IMG/VR virus record: IMGVR_UViG_3300022752_000001
Location: 1 to 64,000 of that record
Source: a virus
Reading direction: 5' to 3' (one strand)
DNA length: 64,000 nucleotides
The notes under the pieces were generated by a model. That model saw only the letters and a list, made by a program, of their open reading frames with translations, was not told where the DNA came from and did no database searches. Shown piece by piece: positions 7,577-15,724 of the stretch (position 1 is the stretch's first letter; each line of letters starts with the position of its first letter). Position numbers and translations under genes: made by a program.

Positions 7577-10500
7577 CAGATATTCCCTCCAACCTGCTCA
7601 ACCAAGGTCTGACAATGTAAAAACATCTTCTGCAAGGTCGCATTGCCCGTCCAAACAATGCGTGCTTGAAAGTCATACCCATGTGAGAACATCCTATTGG
7701 TGATAGGATCAGCTTGCTCCCGGGGATTCATCAATCGAATTTGAGGCGCAAATTGAGGTTTGAGGTTAGGGAGTGTTGTGAAGAAACCAGTTGTGTCCAC
7801 TACATCTGGCGTAGTACCAGTCTGGTTAAACCCATACGGTGTTACGGTTACGTCGTAGGAGGAATTTGGCAAAATGCTTGGGTAGGAAAGCTTGATATAA
7901 AGGTAGTTACCTGTCGGCCGGTAAAGATTAATAAATCTTGAAGCGGTTCTATCCGTAGGAAGATTTACGTTTACTGTCCTAAATGAACCATAAAAAGCTG
8001 TATAATCAGCCGTACCACTCACAAGAGCCGATACCTCTGTTGGGGTTAGGGTGGAGACAAGATAAGACACGCCGATGTAGTAAGGTGCAGATCCGGTACC
8101 GGGAGGGGTCGTGCCGGTTGTAAAATCAAGTCGAAGCCCCAAACCGCGAGTAAGACGAGTCGAGTACTTTGTGAGGTCTGTTTTGTACAAAACAGCTGAT
8201 AAACTAGCCAGGTTACTCGGCGTCAAATACGAGTTCAGTCCTGTCTTTGTAATTGCTTCTCCGCTTAAAGCCCGAACAGAAACTGAAGTTTCAGGCAACA
8301 TGTAGAAGTTATCCCAAAATATCCAGCTGGGGTACTGGTCTGGTTTGTAATAAACCTCTACATCCGTTTGGTCTCTAAGATTTGAAAACCAAAAGTCTGA
8401 TCGTATAAGTTTTTTGAGTTCAAACATTGAACGGAATGAATAGGCCGATGTTTCCAGCTCAGCCCGGATAGGTACTGATCCGGAAGATGTGCCTGTAACG
8501 GCAAGAGCAAACGTAGAAGAGTTTTCTGCCGGCAAAGCGCCAGACGCAACCGCAGAAACGTATATAAAACCAGTAGTGTTGATTGGTCCAAGGTCAACTT
8601 CAGCAGTAGTTTTTCCAGAAGCCTGAGTAGACAGGTTGACGGAAAGATTTTTTAAGAGAGGAGAGATTCTTGCGTCGGAAGTAAATGTTTCTTCTGAAAC
8701 ATCGTAATTACTCACAGCATATGAGATTGATACACCCTGAGTGCCCATGCCAAAAGAAGTCCATGTTGTGGCAGAAGACTCGTTTTCAGTGCTAAGAATA
8801 AGTTTTACACTCTGCGGCCCAAGCGCAGCTATTCTGCTAAGGTCAAACTTGGCTTTACGAGTTCCTGCGAGACTTGTGGTCTGATAAGTGCCGGACAAAA
8901 GACTGTTTGTAAAAACCAACTCACTCCCGGCAATCGGGCGATCCTCGTGAGCGGTCGAATCGATCTCCCAGACGCTGTTTAAATTACAGCTGATGCCAAG
9001 AATGAATGCTTTGTTTCTGCGTCCAAAATCACCCGCAATGACTTGAAGCATATCTATGCCTGTCCACACTCCGTCATAAGCCGCAGCCGTTTTGCCAAGA
9101 CTCCCTGTCATCGAATTAAAATCCAAACTAATCAGGGCTTTGTAGATTTTTTTGGCCTTACTATTGAGGGTTTCGGGTTGATACTCTTGAGGCAAAGCGG
9201 TCATCAACACACGACCGCGGTCTGTGTAAGCTAAGCTGACGTCCTGTAAAAGATGAATCGGTTCCTGATTGAGAATGTAATTCATTTCGGCGCTCATCGC
9301 CGTGTTTCCGTATGTCTCCATTTCAGCGGTGGCGTTCTTGTATGTACGAAGTCCGTCATTGGACCGGAAAAATAAATCCCCGTTAACCTGAGCAAAAGCA
9401 TCGGGCCCTACGGCTCCAATGTTTGTGTAAAGAACAGTCTGGAAGCCCGCCGTAGTACCCCACTGGGATCTTGGCGTAGTCACAGCAAAAGTGGCGGCCC
9501 CGAATTCGCAAAATACAAACAACTGTCCTTGTCCTGCTACAGTGTTCTGAGTGGGGACAAACTGCATTCCCGTGATTCTTCCCATAAACGAAGGCATGAG
9601 AAGGCTTCCACCCTCATTAAGATATGTGTTTTCAGTATTGAAAAGAACAGACGCTCTAGGATCAGACAACGGGTAATTGATAGCTCCGGAGCTCGTTGTT
9701 CCGGCTTTTACGTTTACATGAGACCCAACAAGATCGAGGGCCTGAATCTCAAAACGGTTTGCGTTGGCTACAAAAAGTCTCCCTTGCCCGTACGACATAA
9801 TTGACCCTGTCGGAATCTCTGAAGGATTTTCCAAAATTGCGTAAGCTTTAGCGCCAGACCCGCCGCCACCCGAGAACGTAATTGTAGGTACTGAGGTGTA
9901 ACCTGACCCAACATTGGAAACCGTGATTCGTTCAACTTGGCCGCTTGTAGCGCTAACCGCAGCAGTAGCGGTTGCCGTTGTGCCGCTTCCGCCAGGAGCT
10001 GAAATAGTTACAGTAGGAGCTGAGGTGTACCCAGAACCTCGATTTGTAACGATAACAGATACAACTGTTCCACTTCCGACACCCGTTGAAAGAGCGGGAT
10101 TGGAGGTTACATAAGCTCGTCGAATGTTTTCTCCGTCAAATATAAATGGAGCGTTAATACCGTCTTGAATAATCAAATACTTTTCAGCCTGGCAGAAATA
10201 ATGACGATTGGTTTGATGGTTCTGATCTGGCCAAGGTCTTTCAGAAGCGGAAGAATCTCTTGAAAATCTTAAAGCCAACGAAGCGTTAGTTGAGCCAACA
10301 ACATAAGCTTTTGCGTTTTTGCTGAAACCGGTTCCGCCGTCGGATACAGTGACGTAATTAAGCCCGCCGGATACAGTTGTTGCGGAAGCCGCAAAGTCAG
10401 TTCCAGTTTTTCCAAGCAGAACTCCAGCCGGCAAAGGATCTTCAATGATGACCTTGGAACTATTGGTAAGCCCGGCGCCTGCGGTAGCTTTTCCAGCTCC

Positions 10501-11199
10501 AGCAACACGCAACGTATAGTACGTGGTGTCCATGAACTTTGGTAAGTTAACGTAACCAACAGAAGGATTATAGATGGTGTAAGAGCCAACAGACGAACCG
10601 ACTGAGGAGGAAGAATTAGCCGTGTAGGTAAAAGAGGTTAAGGTCGGTGTTGAAAGGATTGTGGCGTCTGTGACGTTCAGATGCGCCTGAAGTGTGCTGG
10701 CAACTGTGACTTTATCCCCGGGGTTTAATTGATGCGGAACGCTTGTCGTAAGCGTAGCTGTTGTGCCGGTGCAAGTGATGCTGACAATTGTTTTAGGTGA
10801 AGTTGTGGTACCGGAAGTGCCGTTGATTCGGATAATCTTCTTTGTTTGCGGGTCAATCCGGTAAAGCCAACCACTTGCGGCCGCAATAATGTAGGTCTTC
10901 CCCTTTCCTGCGTCAGCCAAGTCAGAAGCCTCGTCCCGATTGGCGGGTTGAGTAAAAAGCGTAGCTCCTTGAAAATAACCACCCTGGAAAGACTCAAGCG
11001 CGTCCGGGTCTTCGGGATCGGATTGCAGATCGAGTTGAACAAAACCGGGTCTGGTTTTTACGGTGCCGCCCCGGGCTGTGACGTTCACGCCGAGGGCATA
11101 ACTTTTTTGGCTGATCATGTTTGGTTCCTTTGAGGAATCCATGCCACTTTCCAGCCCGTTAAACCCTGCTACCTGACGTCCTACATCTTTTATGGCCAT
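7576..11199 (-). CDS. Large tail structural protein (nozzle / tail-tube-B-like)
   Basis: 1207 residues, the longest tail gene before the fibres. The N-terminal third has beta-propeller-like features: '[20 protein letters not shown]', then '[14 protein letters not shown]' and '[17 protein letters not shown]'. Two copies of a 'GSGYTSxPTxTxSxxGGSG' repeat sit around residues 390-450. Podoviral nozzle proteins are often long, beta-rich and placed just upstream of the fibres, which fits the position here. No direct family match can be claimed. It is followed downstream by a coupled 66-residue gene. Confidence 0.65.
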   Translation of the reverse strand: MAIKDVGRQVAGFNGLESGMDSSKEPNMISQKSYALGVNVTARGGTVKTRPGFVQLDLQSDPEDPDALESFQGGYFQGATLFTQPANRDEASDLADAGKGKTYIIAAASGWLYRIDPQTKKIIRINGTSGTTTSPKTIVSITCTGTTATLTTSVPHQLNPGDKVTVASTLQAHLNVTDATILSTPTLTSFTYTANSSSSVGSSVGSYTIYNPSVGYVNLPKFMDTTYYTLRVAGAGKATAGAGLTNSSKVIIEDPLPAGVLLGKTGTDFAASATTVSGGLNYVTVSDGGTGFSKNAKAYVVGSTNASLALRFSRDSSASERPWPDQNHQTNRHYFCQAEKYLIIQDGINAPFIFDGENIRRAYVTSNPALSTGVGSGTVVSVIVTNRGSGYTSAPTVTISAPGGSGTTATATAAVSATSGQVERITVSNVGSGYTSVPTITFSGGGGSGAKAYAILENPSEIPTGSIMSYGQGRLFVANANRFEIQALDLVGSHVNVKAGTTSSGAINYPLSDPRASVLFNTENTYLNEGGSLLMPSFMGRITGMQFVPTQNTVAGQGQLFVFCEFGAATFAVTTPRSQWGTTAGFQTVLYTNIGAVGPDAFAQVNGDLFFRSNDGLRTYKNATAEMETYGNTAMSAEMNYILNQEPIHLLQDVSLAYTDRGRVLMTALPQEYQPETLNSKAKKIYKALISLDFNSMTGSLGKTAAAYDGVWTGIDMLQVIAGDFGRRNKAFILGISCNLNSVWEIDSTAHEDRPIAGSELVFTNSLLSGTYQTTSLAGTRKAKFDLSRIAALGPQSVKLILSTENESSATTWTSFGMGTQGVSISYAVSNYDVSEETFTSDARISPLLKNLSVNLSTQASGKTTAEVDLGPINTTGFIYVSAVASGALPAENSSTFALAVTGTSSGSVPIRAELETSAYSFRSMFELKKLIRSDFWFSNLRDQTDVEVYYKPDQYPSWIFWDNFYMLPETSVSVRALSGEAITKTGLNSYLTPSNLASLSAVLYKTDLTKYSTRLTRGLGLRLDFTTGTTPPGTGSAPYYIGVSYLVSTLTPTEVSALVSGTADYTAFYGSFRTVNVNLPTDRTASRFINLYRPTGNYLYIKLSYPSILPNSSYDVTVTPYGFNQTGTTPDVVDTTGFFTTLPNLKPQFAPQIRLMNPREQADPITNRMFSHGYDFQARIVWTGNATLQKMFLHCQTLVEQVGGNI

Positions 11200-11229
11200 A
11201 TTGTTATTTTCTCAGAAATGAAAGACGTT

Positions 11230-11649
11230 TCAACCTTTGGACCTCAATACATCCCAGTTATCTCGCCAGGCTGAGTTGGTAGCTAAATAAATAGACTTTG
11301 TCTTGGGCAGCTTGTTTCGGGGCATGACAAAGACAGCGTCCAAAGGAATATGATAAAAAATGAAAATGTCGCAGTCAGTTTTGTTGTAGATCACCTTTTT
11401 CTTGCATGTTTTAAGAAGGGCTCCGTACCCGTAGCCAGGACCTTTTACAGCCAGAAACTTAAGCTTATTTCGCACCTTGGTATCAGAAGCCCCAGAAGTG
11501 GTTTTAACCTGGACTCTTCTGAGCTTGCCTCTCCAGTCGGTTATCAAATCGTACCCCTCGTCGATTACGGGCGTGCAAACAAGAAACCCCTGCTCCAAGA
11601 GCTTTGCGGCCACTCTTTGAACGCCAATAGCCCCTATACGAAGGCTCAT
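11230..11649 (-). CDS. PD-(D/E)XK-type endonuclease
   Basis: 139 residues. An N-terminal helix (RIGAIGVQRVAAKLLEQGF) is followed by 'CTPVIDEGYDLITDW' and 'LRRVQVKTTSG'. This is the G..G...VA..L...GF / YDL / VQVK order of PDDEXK nucleases of the group-I-intron-endonuclease and resolvase-like type, with the Asp of YDL and the Q-x-K pair as likely catalytic residues. The ATG at 11649 overlaps the endolysin stop as ATGA and has GGAGG eight bases upstream. An odd place for a nuclease: the lysis cassette. Specific substrate unknown. Confidence 0.65.
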   Translation of the reverse strand: MSLRIGAIGVQRVAAKLLEQGFLVCTPVIDEGYDLITDWRGKLRRVQVKTTSGASDTKVRNKLKFLAVKGPGYGYGALLKTCKKKVIYNKTDCDIFIFYHIPLDAVFVMPRNKLPKTKSIYLATNSAWRDNWDVLRSKG

Positions 11650-12173
11650 AGCCAAGACCTCCCCAGGACATTGATCGCAAGCCTGCGACGCCTATAAACC
11701 CCATCTCCGTCGCGGGAACCGCCACCGTTTGTGTTCCCTTCAATCGTTAAAAGCCATTCCCCGTCATTTTTCTCTACAAGCCCGGTATGCGCTACCCGAC
11801 CCATACTGTTAAACCATATCCCAAAGACGTCGGCTGGCTTAAGCGGTATGCCCTTTCTGGATCTATCCCAAATAGGATGGTACAACATTGTGGGCGACCA
11901 AGCCGTCCGGGGGTATGGGTTGAGGGGGCGGGTAAAAGTCTTGTCCCCTACCCAAACAACAAAAGCCGCGCACCAAGGCGCTCGAGTACCTTTTAAACCT
12001 ACCGAGTCTAGGATCTCGTCCACCACGGGCCCGTCGTTCTGTCCCGTAGCTTCTGTGATCCCAATGGCTTTTCTGGCCGTTTCGACAACCCGACTCCTCG
12101 CATCCGCATCACCCAAAGAAATATTGGGGTAGGCAAGAACAAGAGTAATCGCAAAAACATATCTTACCGGCAT
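11646..12173 (-). CDS. Secreted endolysin (CHAP/NlpC-P60-like cysteine hydrolase)
   Basis: 175 residues. A hydrophobic N-terminal signal (MPVRYVFAITLVLAYPNISL) suggests Sec export. The catalytic domain shows Cys in 'APWCAAFVVWVG', His in 'RVAHTGLV' and the third-residue segment 'TIEGNTN', in the order of CHAP-like amidases or endopeptidases. It would cleave host peptidoglycan at the end of the lytic cycle. Its start overlaps the holin-like gene by ten bases. A signal-bearing endolysin needs the holin only for timing or membrane collapse, as known for other exported endolysins. Confidence 0.8.
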   Translation of the reverse strand: MPVRYVFAITLVLAYPNISLGDADARSRVVETARKAIGITEATGQNDGPVVDEILDSVGLKGTRAPWCAAFVVWVGDKTFTRPLNPYPRTAWSPTMLYHPIWDRSRKGIPLKPADVFGIWFNSMGRVAHTGLVEKNDGEWLLTIEGNTNGGGSRDGDGVYRRRRLAINVLGRSWL

Positions 12174-12505
12174 GACAGGATGGCTGCCAGTAACAGGACG
12201 GAAAACATGACTGCAAAAACAAACAGCCTTGTCCTAGGTCCCGATTCCTTCCAGTCATCGCTGAGCGCACCTCGGTCGACGTATTGATCAAGTATCTTCC
12301 AATCCAACTGAAGCACCGTCCAAGCCATGAACGTGCAAAATAGAAATCGAACAGCACCAAATGCCAGGACGTGCAGAGAGCCGAGATCTACGGTTCCAGC
12401 CGTAGTGTCAAAGCCTTGGAGAATTGGCCCTAAAAAGAAAAAGATGATAGTGGCTACAGCAATAGCCAAAAGCCCCTGTATGTTTGAGAATAGCCAGCGT
12501 TTCAC
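12164..12505 (-). CDS. Holin-like membrane protein
   Basis: 113 residues with three hydrophobic segments at about 10-30 (LLAIAVATIIFFFLGPILQ), 45-66 (VLAFGAVRFLFCTFMAWTVL) and 93-111 (LFVFAVMFSVLLLAAIL). Starts with GTG in a GTGA overlap with the spanin gene and is followed by the endolysin. Size, topology and position fit a class I-type holin, but no specific holin family is recognised. Confidence 0.65.
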   Translation of the reverse strand: MKRWLFSNIQGLLAIAVATIIFFFLGPILQGFDTTAGTVDLGSLHVLAFGAVRFLFCTFMAWTVLQLDWKILDQYVDRGALSDDWKESGPRTRLFVFAVMFSVLLLAAILSCR

Positions 12506-12900
12506 CAGGGAATTCCAATGAACTTACGAACTACCCAAAAGATGGGTCCACGTGCGGCAAAAAGAATTGCGGCAATCAAAGCCCCCCTCCACATCCATAA
12601 CTCACCTAGGGCTTTACGCTGTTTGGCTTTCCAGATCTCAGCGTCTTTAACAGCCTCGTTACGTTCTTTGACTGCTGCCTCAAGAGCTTCGGTATTTACA
12701 AAACAAGCCTGCTTTGCTGATTCTAATTGCTTTTTAGCCTCTTCAATATGAACTTTAGCTTCCGGGTTGGCTACAGCTGAGGCCGCATCCAGCCTAGCTT
12801 CGGCAGTCGCAAAGTTGGGCAAACGCTTGGGAGATACGGTAGAACAACCCGTAAAAAGCAACGCAACCACTAGTAGGGTCGGCATATGTACGAGTATCAA
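12502..12900 (-). CDS. Unimolecular spanin (u-spanin) candidate
   Basis: 132 residues. The N-terminus is a lipoprotein signal with lipobox LFTGC (Cys19). The centre is a charged, Ala/Glu/Lys-rich helix likely to form a coiled coil (ATAEARLDAASAVANPEAKV... AAVKERNEAVKDAEIWKAK). The C-terminus has one membrane segment (WRGALIAAILFAARGPIFWVV). Outer-membrane lipid anchor plus inner-membrane C-terminal anchor in one chain is the definition of a u-spanin (as in phage T1). The TTG start at 12900 has AAGGA upstream; an ATG at 12885 is the alternative. No separate Rz/Rz1 pair is seen. Confidence 0.7.
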   Translation of the reverse strand: MILVHMPTLLVVALLFTGCSTVSPKRLPNFATAEARLDAASAVANPEAKVHIEEAKKQLESAKQACFVNTEALEAAVKERNEAVKDAEIWKAKQRKALGELWMWRGALIAAILFAARGPIFWVVRKFIGIPW

Positions 12901-12924
12901 TTACTTCCTTAATTTTGTCAATAA

Positions 12925-13131
12925 TTAACGGCCGTTGAGCTTTTCCCAAAACCATTGCCCAAACATTGTAAACCCCAAGGTAAGTGTAGCGACAATCCCG
13001 TATCCCCTATTGATGTGTCCTTCAACCTTATGAATACGATTGTCGTGGCCGGTAAGTAAATCGATCGTGGAGTCGACTTTAGTCTCGATACGAGCCAAAC
13101 GCTCCCTGATCTCGGATTGGTCTTCGTTCAT
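12925..13131 (-). CDS. XhlA-like haemolysin/lysis accessory protein
   Basis: 68 residues. An N-terminal coiled coil (EIRERLARIETKVDSTIDLL) with the 'HDNRIHKVEGHI' turn is followed by one C-terminal membrane segment (GIVATLTLGFTMFGQWFW). This is the layout of XhlA-type proteins found in phage lysis cassettes. The ATG at 13131 overlaps the upstream stop as ATGA. Precise role in lysis here is inferred. Confidence 0.7.
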   Translation of the reverse strand: MNEDQSEIRERLARIETKVDSTIDLLTGHDNRIHKVEGHINRGYGIVATLTLGFTMFGQWFWEKLNGR

Positions 13132-13412
13132 TTGAGATTCGCAATAACTGGCCGTAGCCGGTCGCAAATTGCGTCCCCGTTTAGCCCGAGCAAATGCCAG
13201 AGCTCATTCTTTTTGTTGAAGAACCAGGCAAAGTGCTGCTTGGTCATCAAATCCTCTGGGTACGCAGATCGGGTGCCGTATTTCTGAGCGTATTTCAAAT
13301 CCCAAACGGCCTGCTCAACGATAGCCAGGCCGAGGTCTTTGATTAAATGCTCAGGACATCCCGGTCTCGATTGAGTCGACGAAGTCGCCTTCTTGGGCTT
13401 GCGGGGTTTCAT
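13128..13412 (-). CDS. Small conserved head-region protein, start uncertain
   Basis: The conserved-looking part runs from 'PEHLIKDLGLAIVEQAVWDL' to the end (about 80 residues) and includes 'KQHFAWFFNKKNELWHLLGL'. There is no ATG, GTG or TTG near the upstream gene's stop; the nearest in-frame ATG is at 13412, which forces a 62-base overlap and adds a Lys/Pro-rich tail. At 13359 an out-of-frame ATG-TCC-TGA would read M-S-E-H-L-I with one base fewer. Either the overlap is real or this spot hides a one-base difference or frameshift. Function unknown. Confidence 0.5.
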   Translation of the reverse strand: MKPRKPKKATSSTQSRPGCPEHLIKDLGLAIVEQAVWDLKYAQKYGTRSAYPEDLMTKQHFAWFFNKKNELWHLLGLNGDAICDRLRPVIANLK

Positions 13413-13596
13413 TCGAGGCCATTTCGTCCTTGGGAGCAGCTTCTTCTTTTTTCTCGCCGACGGGATTACCCTCGACTGAGGAAAGGCAAAACATATCGCC
13501 TTTGATGTAGCCCTCTGCCATGAACTCAAACGTCTCACCTTCTTTAACTCCATCGGGGAGTGTAAAACCTTGCGGAATCGGAAATTCTACTTTCAT
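13351..13596 (-). CDS. Small head-associated protein, paralogue of its upstream neighbour
   Basis: 81 residues. Aligns end to end with the C-terminal two thirds of the next gene upstream: IPxPxGFxxPxxVK, F-x-F-x-A-x-G-x-I-x-G, EGxPV and the terminal D-F-V-D-S-x-E-x-G. That terminal tail also matches the scaffold protein's last residues (FLDALEKGL). Starts in an ATGA overlap. Likely a tandem duplication of a small protein that touches the capsid or scaffold; this role is inferred. Confidence 0.65.
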   Translation of the reverse strand: MKVEFPIPQGFTLPDGVKEGETFEFMAEGYIKGDMFCLSSVEGNPVGEKKEEAAPKDEMASNETPQAQEGDFVDSIETGMS

Positions 13597-13934
13597 AGTT
13601 CAAAACCTTTCTCAACGGAATCTACGAACGCCATGCGTTCTCTTTCCTTGTCCTCTTCGCTCTCAACTCCTGGATTAGGAACTGGAAGACCTTCCAATTT
13701 GGTTACAACGAGCTCTTCCCCATCGATGATACCTGAAGCTACAAAATCAAACTCAGCTCTAGGTTTGACTGGAGTAGGTGCTGAAAACCCAACAGGAAGT
13801 GGAATACGTATTCCGGAAACCTTATCTGTGCTCTTAGGTTCACCAGCAGCTTTGGCAGTCTTAGAGTCTTCAGCCTTTGCTTTAGCCTCAACCTTGCCCT
13901 TGCCAGAAGGGAGAACCAGGAGGATAGATTCCAT
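13593..13934 (-). CDS. Small head-associated protein with scaffold-like C-terminal tail
   Basis: 113 residues. A Lys/Ala-rich linker (residues 10-40) leads to a compact domain (GIRIPLPVGFSAPTPV... FDFVASGIIDGEEL... LEGLPVPNPG) and the tail AFVDSVEKGFEL, which resembles the scaffold's SFLDALEKGLR. The ATG at 13934 lies just past the hairpin that follows the coat gene; the reading from 13979 would run through that hairpin and is rejected. Possibly a capsid-binding protein; no family recognised. Confidence 0.65.
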   Translation of the reverse strand: MESILLVLPSGKGKVEAKAKAEDSKTAKAAGEPKSTDKVSGIRIPLPVGFSAPTPVKPRAEFDFVASGIIDGEELVVTKLEGLPVPNPGVESEEDKERERMAFVDSVEKGFEL

Positions 13935-13950
13935 TTTATAAAAAGTGACT

Positions 13951-13977
13951 GCCCCAGGGGGATTGAACCCCTGGGGC
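13951..13977 (-). terminator. Hairpin terminator downstream of coat protein gene
   Basis: Perfect ten-base stem GCCCCAGGGG / CCCCTGGGGC with a seven-base loop, 16 bases after the coat stop in the minus direction. On the minus strand it is followed by CAGTCACTTTTTA, so a T-run comes six bases after the stem. It probably gives partial termination, lowering expression of downstream genes relative to the coat protein. Confidence 0.7.
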
Positions 13978-13992
13978 AATCGTTCGAATCAA

Positions 13993-15492
13993 TTAGGCTA
14001 CGAAGTCGAGGACAGCCTCGCCGCGTTTGTGACGGATCACATAGCCCCATTCCGGACGAACCGGCTTGGAACCGTTTGCGAACGTCGCGCGGAAGAAGCC
14101 CACCGAGCCGTCGGGGTTGGAATCCCGATCGGGGATGTTCTTCCACTTGAAGTCACCACGATAACCCTGAGCGTCAAAGCCCATCTGTCCCATCGAGCCG
14201 AGAGGCTTCGGAACAACGGAGTGATACACTTCGTTGATCAAGATGATGGAGTCTTCGTAAGCAGCCGACAGGTAGTTCGTGTTGATGTCATATTTGTTGC
14301 CCTTGGTGGCCGAGGTGCGAACAAACGGGAACACGCGCTTCCAAGCAAAGATCTTATCATTGCTCGCTGCGCTAGCCACGGCGGCGGTCAAAACGATGGT
14401 CGTCGCAGTCACGGAAGAAACCGTGCTGGCAGCCGACCTAACCGTCGTACCGTCGTTGGCAGTAACAACAACCACGTCACCGGCTTCAACACCGTGTCCG
14501 GAGGCAACCGTGTAGGTAGCCGAGGCCACAGCGCTGGCAGTCAAGGCGATACGGTTATAGCGAGGAGGATACGGATCAATGATGTGGTAGAAGCCACCGT
14601 AGGACCGTTCCACGCCGAGAGGAGCAAGCAGCTCATTCGGCTTGGTGGAGTAACGGAAGTCACTACGAATGTCGTTGTTGAGCTTGATGATGTCGTCGCT
14701 GGTCTCAGCGCTGGTGATCAAGTTGAACACAGGCGCACCGTTTTCCTTGCCTTGAGCGGCCACACCGGCGCCGTCACGCAGCAACCGCATATAGATCCGA
14801 CGCAGGATTCCCTGGGTCAGTTTGCTGGTCGCGTCAACCACGGGGCTGAAGGAGGATGCGTCACCGGAAACCGTCGCGAAATCCAAAGTGGAACTCGTAG
14901 AAACGGTCGTCGGGGTCACCTTGTTCTGAGCCAACCGGACGTATTCGTCCTGGTAGCGAGTCGTCCAGACCAAAGCGGTTTGCTCGGTCAGGATGTTCAT
15001 GATCTGGGTCAGCTGCTCTTTCCGGCGCACGGGGTAGCGCAAATCTTCGAGCGAAATGTTCGGAGACTCGAGCGCAACACGACGGAGGTCGTAGGTGCGG
15101 AGGGTTTGAGCAAACTCAACGTTAGCGAACTTGGGCAGGCTAATGTTGTTGTTGGCGTCCGTCGAAGCAGTGGCCGAGCCGGCCGGGCTTTGCGTATACG
15201 CATTGAAGCTGGTGTAGGTCTGATCGGTGGGGTTGGACCCGAGGATCGCCGAGGAGCCCTGCCAGACCGACTGAAGATCGAAATCATTCTGCCGTCCGTT
15301 ACGGGCCGCCTGGGGGATAGAACGCTCGTAGGTCAGCACGCTGACCCGATCGCCCATCTCTTCGGGGAAGGTATCTTGTTTAATTAGTTTGAGCCAAACG
15401 TTGTTATCGACCGTTTTGCGGTAGATCTCGGGCCCAATTCGTCCAGCTTCCTTAACCAGGAGCTGCTGAATATTATCATACACAGTAGACAT
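13993..15492 (-). CDS. Major capsid protein
   Basis: 499 residues. Position after portal and scaffold genes, strong AGGAG ribosome binding site (GAAAGGAGAATACC), own promoter-like motif and a terminator hairpin all fit a coat protein. The sequence opens MSTVYDNIQQLLVKEAGRIG and has 'LKLIKQDTFPEEMGD', typical of coat proteins of short-tailed phages with long N-arms. Around residues 310-375 is a beta-rich Ser/Val/Thr stretch (YTVASGHGVEAGDVVVV), probably an inserted surface domain. The fold itself (HK97) is inferred, not seen. Confidence 0.85.
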   Translation of the reverse strand: MSTVYDNIQQLLVKEAGRIGPEIYRKTVDNNVWLKLIKQDTFPEEMGDRVSVLTYERSIPQAARNGRQNDFDLQSVWQGSSAILGSNPTDQTYTSFNAYTQSPAGSATASTDANNNISLPKFANVEFAQTLRTYDLRRVALESPNISLEDLRYPVRRKEQLTQIMNILTEQTALVWTTRYQDEYVRLAQNKVTPTTVSTSSTLDFATVSGDASSFSPVVDATSKLTQGILRRIYMRLLRDGAGVAAQGKENGAPVFNLITSAETSDDIIKLNNDIRSDFRYSTKPNELLAPLGVERSYGGFYHIIDPYPPRYNRIALTASAVASATYTVASGHGVEAGDVVVVTANDGTTVRSAASTVSSVTATTIVLTAAVASAASNDKIFAWKRVFPFVRTSATKGNKYDINTNYLSAAYEDSIILINEVYHSVVPKPLGSMGQMGFDAQGYRGDFKWKNIPDRDSNPDGSVGFFRATFANGSKPVRPEWGYVIRHKRGEAVLDFVA

Positions 15493-15681
15493 ATTAGGTA
15501 TTCTCCTTTCAGAGAAATAAGAGTTTTAAAAACAAGAGGAGAAACCAACACGGTTTCCCGTAGTTTTCAAAGTTGGATCTCCCGGCGGCATCCCGAGACT
15601 TTTATTGCCCGCGTGACCACTTCCATTTTTATAGGTCGTGCCCTCAAAACCCGCTTCCGTTTTTATAGGATCTCTAAGGCA
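15493..15681 (-). promoter_or_regulatory. Coat protein mRNA leader with imperfect direct repeat
   Basis: About 190 bases between the promoter-like motif and the coat start. It holds two 19-base copies (forward 15617-15635 and 15651-15669) of CCTATAAAAAyGGAAGyGG (minus strand) that differ at two bases and are 34 bases apart, so they are not in the same codon phase. A GAAACC / GGTTTC hairpin lies closer to the start, then AGGAG. The region is open in one frame but shows no convincing protein; a regulatory or stabilising leader is more likely. Confidence 0.5.
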
Positions 15682-15687
15682 GATGAG

Positions 15688-15716
15688 AGTATGCGTTACT
15701 GTCTTTTGTTTGTCAA
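15688..15716 (-). promoter_or_regulatory. Promoter for coat protein
   Basis: TTGACA at 15716-15711, 17-base spacer, CATACT at 15693-15688. The spacer contains GACAGTA exactly 13 bases from the first base of the -35 box, the arrangement shared with at least four other sites in the genome. Lies directly after the spliced head-fibre gene's stop. Confidence 0.65.
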
Positions 15717-15724
15717 TACCTAAT

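Noticed and set aside
13945-15387. 480-residue open frame on the plus strand
   Set aside because: Antisense to the coat gene; Arg/Val/Gly-rich composition typical of a codon shadow and no ribosome binding site.
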